DNA of 26,551 nt from the NCBI GenBank assembly GCA_035551355.1, contig DASZNF010000044.1, forward strand, positions 1 through 26,551, read 5' to 3'. The notes beneath the pieces were generated by a model. The model did no database searches and was not told the origin of the DNA. It saw nothing but the letters and a program-made list of their open reading frames with translations. Positions 22,607 through 26,551 of this stretch are shown in pieces (the first letter of the stretch is position 1; each line of letters opens with the position of its first letter). Position numbers and translations under genes: made by a program. The stretch comes from DATATV01 sp035551355 (GTDB lineage Bacteria; Actinomycetota; Actinomycetes; Mycobacteriales; Pseudonocardiaceae).

Positions 22607-23707
22607 TCATTGCCGCTCAACCGGGCGGGTTCGGCTGTTGTGGAGCCAGTTCAGGTATTCGGAGAATCGTTCCACATAGGACAATGGCGTCGGCGCCGCG
22701 GCCATGGTGTCCGCGTACCGTCGCACCTGCCGGTAACGGTCGAGCCTGTTGTCTTGGTACACGGCCAATGCCGGTGCGATATCGGCGCGGCTGAGGCAGT
22801 CACCGAGCACTCGCGCGTCCTCGATACCCAGCGAGGCCCCGGACCCGATGTGCGGGGACATGGCGTGTGCCGCGTCTCCGGCGAGCACGACCCGGTCGCT
22901 GGCCCAGCGAGAAATTGCGGGTACCACGGCGACCCTGCTGTGCAGGACCGAGTCTTCCGGGGTGGCCAGGATGGCCTCGCGCAGCGCGAACGGCCAGGTC
23001 CCGTCGTGCAGGTTCGATACTCTGGAGAGGGCTTCTTCCTTGCTGTTCATGGTGGCACTGGTGGTGGTGCCGAATTGGGCGATCACCCAGCAACAGGAAC
23101 CCTCGGCGAGGCGCACCAGCGTCCCTCGGGTGCGGTCGCGCCCGAGCACGGGGCAGCTATCGCCGAGCTCGCCGTCGAAGGGCAGTACCGCCCGCCACAC
23201 ATGGTGCCCTCCCTGGTGACGACTTTCGGTACCCGGGGCGAGAATCGCGCGCACCCGCGAATTCAGGCCGTCCGCGCCGACGAGCAGGTCCGCGCGTTCG
23301 TGGTCGCCATTGGCGTAGTAAACGGTGACGCCATCACGGTCTTCGACGTAATCGACGAGTTCCTTGCCGGTTCGCAGGTCGTCCGCACCGACGGCGGAGG
23401 CGAGTAACGCACTGAGCCTGGGACGGTACACCGTCCGGGCCGGTGGCATTTCGGTCGTGGCGAGCTCGCCACCGGAGAAATCGCGGTAGCGTACGGAACT
23501 CCGTTCCGCTTTGATCTCGGCCAGCCGCGCGCCGAGCCCGAGTCGTTCGAGTTCCCGGATCGTGTGCGGCCACACCCCGAGAACGGCGCCGGTCTCCCTG
23601 ATCCGCGGCGACCTCTCCCGGACCACGACGTCGAAACCCGCCCGGCGCACGGAAAGCGCGGTGCTCAATCCGACGATTCCCGCACCGGCGATGATCACCC
23701 GGCCCAT
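22607..23707 (-). CDS. FAD-dependent monooxygenase, PHBH/UbiH-like
   Basis: The 366-aa flavoprotein has the GAGIVG dinucleotide fold (8-13), the DG motif LLVGADGLNSRVR (141-153) and the FAD ribityl motif GDAAHAMSPHIGSGAS (277-292). It therefore belongs to the single-component aromatic hydroxylase type, which uses NAD(P)H and oxygen. It has no C-terminal thioredoxin-like extension, so it is a short form. GGGAGG precedes ATG 23707. It lies 73 bp after the nitroreductase gene in the same direction and is the last of three flavoenzyme genes. The substrate is unknown; an aromatic or polyketide ring is typical. Confidence 0.92.
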   Translation of the reverse strand: MGRVIIAGAGIVGLSTALSVRRAGFDVVVRERSPRIRETGAVLGVWPHTIRELERLGLGARLAEIKAERSSVRYRDFSGGELATTEMPPARTVYRPRLSALLASAVGADDLRTGKELVDYVEDRDGVTVYYANGDHERADLLVGADGLNSRVRAILAPGTESRHQGGHHVWRAVLPFDGELGDSCPVLGRDRTRGTLVRLAEGSCCWVIAQFGTTTSATMNSKEEALSRVSNLHDGTWPFALREAILATPEDSVLHSRVAVVPAISRWASDRVVLAGDAAHAMSPHIGSGASLGIEDARVLGDCLSRADIAPALAVYQDNRLDRYRQVRRYADTMAAAPTPLSYVERFSEYLNWLHNSRTRPVERQ

Positions 23708-23780
23708 CGCCGTCCTCCCAGGGAAGTTACCGAACGAGTGGTCACAGACTTACCGAACAGATGTTGGAATCTCGGGACGT

Positions 23781-24386
23781 TCACCAAATATCGAAGTGCG
23801 TTACGTCCGCGATCGGCTTCCGTTTGACCGGACGGAACGGACGGGTTGGCCACCCCACCGCCACGGTCATACCGATGATCTTGTGATCTGGCACATTGAG
23901 CACTGCTCGGACGCCTCTGGTGTTGAGATGATGTATGCCGGTCGGGGCGACCCCCAAACCCAGCGCCCTTCCGGCCACGAGCATGTTTTGCGTGGCCCCG
24001 TAAATAGCGGAGAACTGGTAGCGGTCCTCTCTCGGGTCGCCAGGAACATACGATGACCCACAGACGAAGATGAGAATCGGAGCCTCTCGTAGCGAGGCCA
24101 ACAGGTGATATGCGCCCTCTCCCATCCGACGCTTCACCGGGTCGGCAGCACCTGCCAGCCTCCCGCGGACGGCGTCGAGTGACGAGATGTCGGGAACAAT
24201 GGTCTCGTGGAGACGCGCACGCTGTTCGGGAGACTTAACCACAATGAAGTCCCAGAGTTGAGAGTTCTCCGGACTCGGCGCTCTGGTGCCAGCCCAGATC
24301 AGTTTCTCGATCAGCTCATCTGATACTGGCTCGTCGGACAACCACCGCATGGTCATGGCCGACTCCATCGCCTCAAATACATCCAT
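23781..24386 (-). CDS. Nitroreductase-family FMN protein
   Basis: The 201-aa protein has the family start MDVFEAMESAMTMRWLSDEP, the helix-loop WAGTRAPSPENSQLWDFIVV (FMN-binding), and the C-terminal GLGVAPTGIHHL (about 143-154). Nitroreductase-fold proteins bind FMN and reduce nitro groups, quinones or flavins; some act as dehydrogenases or dehalogenases. GGAGG lies six bases before ATG 24386. It sits between the LLM oxidoreductase (119 bp upstream) and the FAD monooxygenase. Which chemistry it does here is not shown. Base composition is somewhat lower in GC than the P450 and FadR loci. Confidence 0.9.
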   Translation of the reverse strand: MDVFEAMESAMTMRWLSDEPVSDELIEKLIWAGTRAPSPENSQLWDFIVVKSPEQRARLHETIVPDISSLDAVRGRLAGAADPVKRRMGEGAYHLLASLREAPILIFVCGSSYVPGDPREDRYQFSAIYGATQNMLVAGRALGLGVAPTGIHHLNTRGVRAVLNVPDHKIIGMTVAVGWPTRPFRPVKRKPIADVTHFDIW

Positions 24387-24505
24387 GCGCTACCTCCACG
24401 ATTTCACGGCTCATACTCGTCTGCCGTCCAATCTGCCGTCACTTCGATTCATCCACGCGGAAACCTGCGGCATAAGAACAACCCCATCCGCCGGTGCGAG
24501 AGTGG

Positions 24506-25339
24506 CTAGCCGATCTCGGCGAGGGCGGAGGCGAGAGGCTCGAGTATCGCCGGGTCGAGCGGTGGCTTCAGGGGGATGATGGCGAGCCCCAGTCCTTCCT
24601 CTCCCAGCGCGGCGGCCGATGCGGCGGTGGCTCCGACGTCTCCGTCGTATATCACGGGGCTCGACAGGAGAATCTCGCCCGGATCTCTACCCAGGTCGTT
24701 GCAGTGGGCATAGAGGACGTCCCTCTTCCGGACGAATTCCTGTGGGGTTCCGCCGAGGAAGCTCCAATGCTGGGCGAAGCGGGCCGCCGTGCGGAGGGTG
24801 CGCTTCTCTCCGTTGCCCCCGATGCAGATGGGCGGATGGGGGCGCTGGACGCCTTTGGGTTCGTTGCGGGCGTCGGTAAGTTGGTAGTACCTGCCCCGGA
24901 AGGTGGTCGTCTCCTGGGTCATGAGGCCAGTGAGCACCTCGCAGGCCTCCTCGAACCGGTCGCTGCGCTCCGTGGGCGTACCGAGCGGAAAGCCGTAGGC
25001 GCGTGATTCCTCGTCATTCCAGCCGGCTCCTATCCCCAGTTCCAGCCGACCTCCGGAAATGATGTCGAGGGCCGTCGCCATGTTGGCGAGGACGGCGGGA
25101 TGTCTGTGGTGGATCCCGGTTACGAGGGTTCCGAATCGGAGCCGCTTGGTCGCCTGGGCCAGGGCGGTCGTGACCGTCCAGCCTTCCAGGCACGGCCCTC
25201 GGCTGTCGGAGAAGATGGGATAGAAGTGGTCGAAGGTCCATCCTGATTCGAACACCTCGATGTCGTCAGCCACCTGCCAGATGGTCAGTAGCTCGGCCCA
25301 GGTGGTGTTCTGGGGGGCGGTCCTGAAGGCGAATCGCAT
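24506..25339 (-). CDS. LLM-class oxidoreductase, probably F420-dependent
   Basis: The 277-aa TIM-barrel protein has the luciferase-like family traits. These are the N-terminal strand MRFAFRTAPQNTTWAELL, TFDHFYP (about 35-41), RLRFGTLVTGIHHRHPAVLA (about 66-85), and GGRLELGIGAGWNDEESRAYG (about 95-115, split). PTERSDRFEEACEVL follows. In actinomycetes such proteins commonly use F420; some use FMNH2. Its promoter is probably TTGCGA (25466-25461) and TAAGTT (25443-25438), 17 bp apart on the minus strand. It is the first gene of a three-gene flavoenzyme set and diverges from the Lrp-GAF regulator. The substrate is unknown. Confidence 0.9.
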   Translation of the reverse strand: MRFAFRTAPQNTTWAELLTIWQVADDIEVFESGWTFDHFYPIFSDSRGPCLEGWTVTTALAQATKRLRFGTLVTGIHHRHPAVLANMATALDIISGGRLELGIGAGWNDEESRAYGFPLGTPTERSDRFEEACEVLTGLMTQETTTFRGRYYQLTDARNEPKGVQRPHPPICIGGNGEKRTLRTAARFAQHWSFLGGTPQEFVRKRDVLYAHCNDLGRDPGEILLSSPVIYDGDVGATAASAAALGEEGLGLAIIPLKPPLDPAILEPLASALAEIG

Positions 25340-25437
25340 GCCCTGCTGCGTCCTCTCTCCTGGGTCCTTCGTTGCTCAGCGCGGATCGGCCAACCCATCG
25401 CCCGACATCGGGTGACCCCATGCGTCGAAGTACGGCC

Positions 25438-25466
25438 AACTTACGCCCTGGACTCGGACATCGCAA
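25438..25466 (-). promoter_or_regulatory. Promoter of the LLM oxidoreductase operon
   Basis: On the minus strand TTGCGA (25466-25461) and TAAGTT (25443-25438) have a 17-bp spacer, fitting a sigma-70-like promoter. Transcription would start near 25431, leaving about 90 nt of leader before ATG 25339. A TCGGA half-site (25454-25458) lies in the spacer and a TCCGA (25476-25480) just upstream. Confidence 0.6.
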
Positions 25467-25475
25467 CGGTGAGAG

Positions 25476-25509
25476 TCCGAAACTCGACCCACTGAGGACG
25501 ATACTCGGA
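25476..25509. promoter_or_regulatory. Degenerate copy of the 33-bp palindrome, near the LLM promoter
   Basis: TCCGAAACTCGACC (25476-25489) and GGACGATACTCGGA (25496-25509) form imperfect inverted arms (10 of 14 positions match) around 6 bp. The sequences match the arms of the palindrome at 25611-25643. It is placed just upstream of the LLM -35, so it may be a second site for the same regulator. Confidence 0.5.
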
Positions 25510-25610
25510 CCTGCGGGATGGCTCTCGGGTCGTCGGGTCTTCGAAGTTAACCCTCGTCTCAGCCGAACCGGACTTCCCTCAGTCGTGTGCCTCGCAACGA
25601 CGCGCGCGAT

Positions 25611-25643
25611 TCCGAATACCGACCATGATGGTCGATATTCGGA
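25611..25643. promoter_or_regulatory. 33-bp near-perfect palindrome, probable Lrp-GAF operator
   Basis: The arms are 25611-25626 (TCCGAATACCGACCAT) and 25628-25643 (ATGGTCGATATTCGGA), complementary at 15 of 16 positions around G25627. It is the strongest dyad in the window. It lies 40 bp before the GTG of the Lrp-GAF gene and covers the position where the -35 of TATGAT (25656-25661) should be. Another TCCGA half-site follows at 25663-25667. Confidence 0.7.
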
Positions 25644-25682
25644 TCTTGGCGGTGCTATGATGTCCGAGTCAAGGAGGTGCAT

Positions 25683-26551
25683 GTGCGCGAGCTCGACGCG
25701 CTGGATAAAAAGATCTTCGGACTGCTGACCGAGAACGGGCGGATGTCCAACCTCGAGGTCGCCGCCAAGGTCGGGGTGTCGGAGAAGACCGTACGCCAGC
25801 GGATCCGCCGACTGATCGAGCGCGACGGTATGCGGGTCGTAGCCACCATGGACCTCAAAGCACCTCCGTCGCGGCTGATCGTCCTGGTGCGGGTTGAGTC
25901 GGGCCAGCGGTTCGTCGTCGCCGACCGCCTGGCATCGATGGCCCAGGTGGATGCGGTCCACCTGACCACAGGGGCCTACGAACTGGTCGTCCTGGCGTCG
26001 TTCGAATCCGACAGCGACGCTCTCGAGTTCTACGTCCGCCACGTCGAGCAGGGACCTGGGATCCAGGAGTCACTCTCGACGCACGTCGTCGAGACGATCA
26101 CCCGCGGCACCACTACCCGGCCGGACCGCTTCGAGCAGTTCGACAAGCAGGCGTCGAGGGTCGGTAGCATGCCCGAACTGCTCGACCTCGCCTGCGATGT
26201 GGCCACCGCGTCGCTCGGCGCCGACCGGGTCCACGTGGCCACCGGGAACGTCGGGCCCGCCGATCCGACGGCGTCCCCGTGGCCGTCCACGATGCGGTGG
26301 CGGGGTCTCTCATCTCGCTACGTCGAAGAAATCCGCATCAAAGGTCAGGCCGAGGGGGTCATCCTCCCCAACATCGTCAAACACAACCAACACGTCTTCG
26401 TAGCCGACGCCCAGACCGATCCGCTCTTCAAATCCGTGACCGACCTCGTTCTCTCCGAAGGTTTTCACAGCTGGATGGGCATGCCGGTGTGCAACGGCGA
26501 CACCCGGCACGGCACCCTCTGCCTGTACTGGAACAACATCATCACCTACGG
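25683..26551 (+). CDS. Lrp/AsnC-type HTH with RAM domain fused to a GAF domain (3' partial)
   Basis: The frame from GTG 25683 is open to the window end (289 complete codons). Residues 3-57 (ELDALDKKIFGLLTENGR, then SEKTVRQRIRRLIERDG) are an Lrp/AsnC helix-turn-helix, followed by an RAM-like domain (about 63-141; HLTTGAYELVVLASFES). From about 163 the protein continues with a GAF domain (PELLDLACDVATASLG, VFVADAQTDPLF, GTLCLYWNN). Ordinary Lrp/AsnC proteins are about 150 aa, so this is a fusion with a second ligand domain. AAGGAGG lies five bases before the GTG; ATG 25681 is in another frame. It is divergent from the flavoenzyme genes, and the palindrome between them suggests autoregulation and control of that operon. 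The C-terminus is unseen. Confidence 0.88.
   Translation, partial: MRELDALDKKIFGLLTENGRMSNLEVAAKVGVSEKTVRQRIRRLIERDGMRVVATMDLKAPPSRLIVLVRVESGQRFVVADRLASMAQVDAVHLTTGAYELVVLASFESDSDALEFYVRHVEQGPGIQESLSTHVVETITRGTTTRPDRFEQFDKQASRVGSMPELLDLACDVATASLGADRVHVATGNVGPADPTASPWPSTMRWRGLSSRYVEEIRIKGQAEGVILPNIVKHNQHVFVADAQTDPLFKSVTDLVLSEGFHSWMGMPVCNGDTRHGTLCLYWNNIITY

Larger units (their letters stand above)
25340..25682. promoter_or_regulatory. Divergent control region between the LLM and Lrp-GAF genes
   Basis: These 343 bp hold two promoters facing outward, the 33-bp palindrome and its degenerate copy, several TCCGA/TCGGA half-sites, and a small dyad CCCGACATCGGG (25401-25412) in the LLM leader. TATGAT at 25656-25661 is the likely -10 of the Lrp-GAF gene and has no good -35. 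No gene is seen. Confidence 0.6.

Noticed and set aside
21600..22679. 359-codon plus-strand frame over the GH3 start and its upstream region
   Set aside because: Gly/Arg/Val-rich without domain signs; it overlaps the signal-peptide region of the GH3 gene and the operator.
25401..25412. CCCGACATCGGG as a main operator
   Set aside because: The arms are only 5 bp and the site lies within the LLM leader; short GC dyads are frequent in this DNA. It is mentioned only as part of the control region.

Overview
The window is high-GC DNA with GTG/ATG starts, ATGA stop-start overlaps, F420-type and FadR/LacI-type genes and DHA2 exporters. It fits the chromosome of an actinomycete (Pseudonocardiales, Streptomycetales or similar). 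I cannot name a genus. No rRNA, tRNA or CRISPR array was recognised.

Layout. (1) 1-340: the 3' end of an unrecognised ORF, a strong hairpin, and about 230 bp with no convincing gene. (2) 338-3347, minus strand: two small membrane-protein genes, a NarL/DesK-type sensor kinase, and its response regulator, which is a pseudogene that lost most of its receiver domain. (3) 3583-6433, plus strand: a compact class I P450 system of 3Fe-4S ferredoxin, FAD ferredoxin reductase and cytochrome P450, each overlapping the next by ATGA. It ends at a large inverted repeat facing a secreted lipoprotein gene on the other strand. (4) 7433-16771: a FadR-type regulator diverges from an eight-gene plus-strand metabolic locus. 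The first unit is cupin, FMN reductase, DHA2 exporter and GlcG/HbpS-like protein, closed by a textbook terminator. The second is a DHA2 exporter, an aldehyde dehydrogenase of the benzaldehyde/vanillin-dehydrogenase kind and a ThDP-dependent 2-oxoacid decarboxylase-like enzyme. Matching palindromes (ACCTAC-N3-GTAGGT type) sit in both divergent promoters, and a variant lies before the lipoprotein gene. (5) 16772-17340: decayed mobile-element pieces (ISL3-like, IS481-like, tyrosine integrase). (6) 17373-22058, minus strand: a LacI-family repressor and a large secreted multidomain GH3 glycosidase, with a GAGAGCGCTCTC palindrome upstream of the glycosidase. (7) 22607-25339, minus strand: FAD monooxygenase, nitroreductase and F420-type LLM oxidoreductase, divergent from an Lrp/AsnC-GAF fusion regulator that runs off the window end. 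The shared promoter region holds a 33-bp near-perfect palindrome and a cluster of TCCGA/TCGGA half-sites.

How the genes may work together. The FadR locus reads as a catabolic or detoxification unit in which a 2-oxoacid would be decarboxylated to an aldehyde and oxidised to an acid, with two exporters and redox helpers. This is inference; the substrate is not visible in the sequence. The GH3/LacI pair looks like a glycan-utilisation unit. The three flavoenzymes with the Lrp-GAF regulator are the least familiar combination here and are the best candidate for an undescribed small-molecule oxidation pathway.
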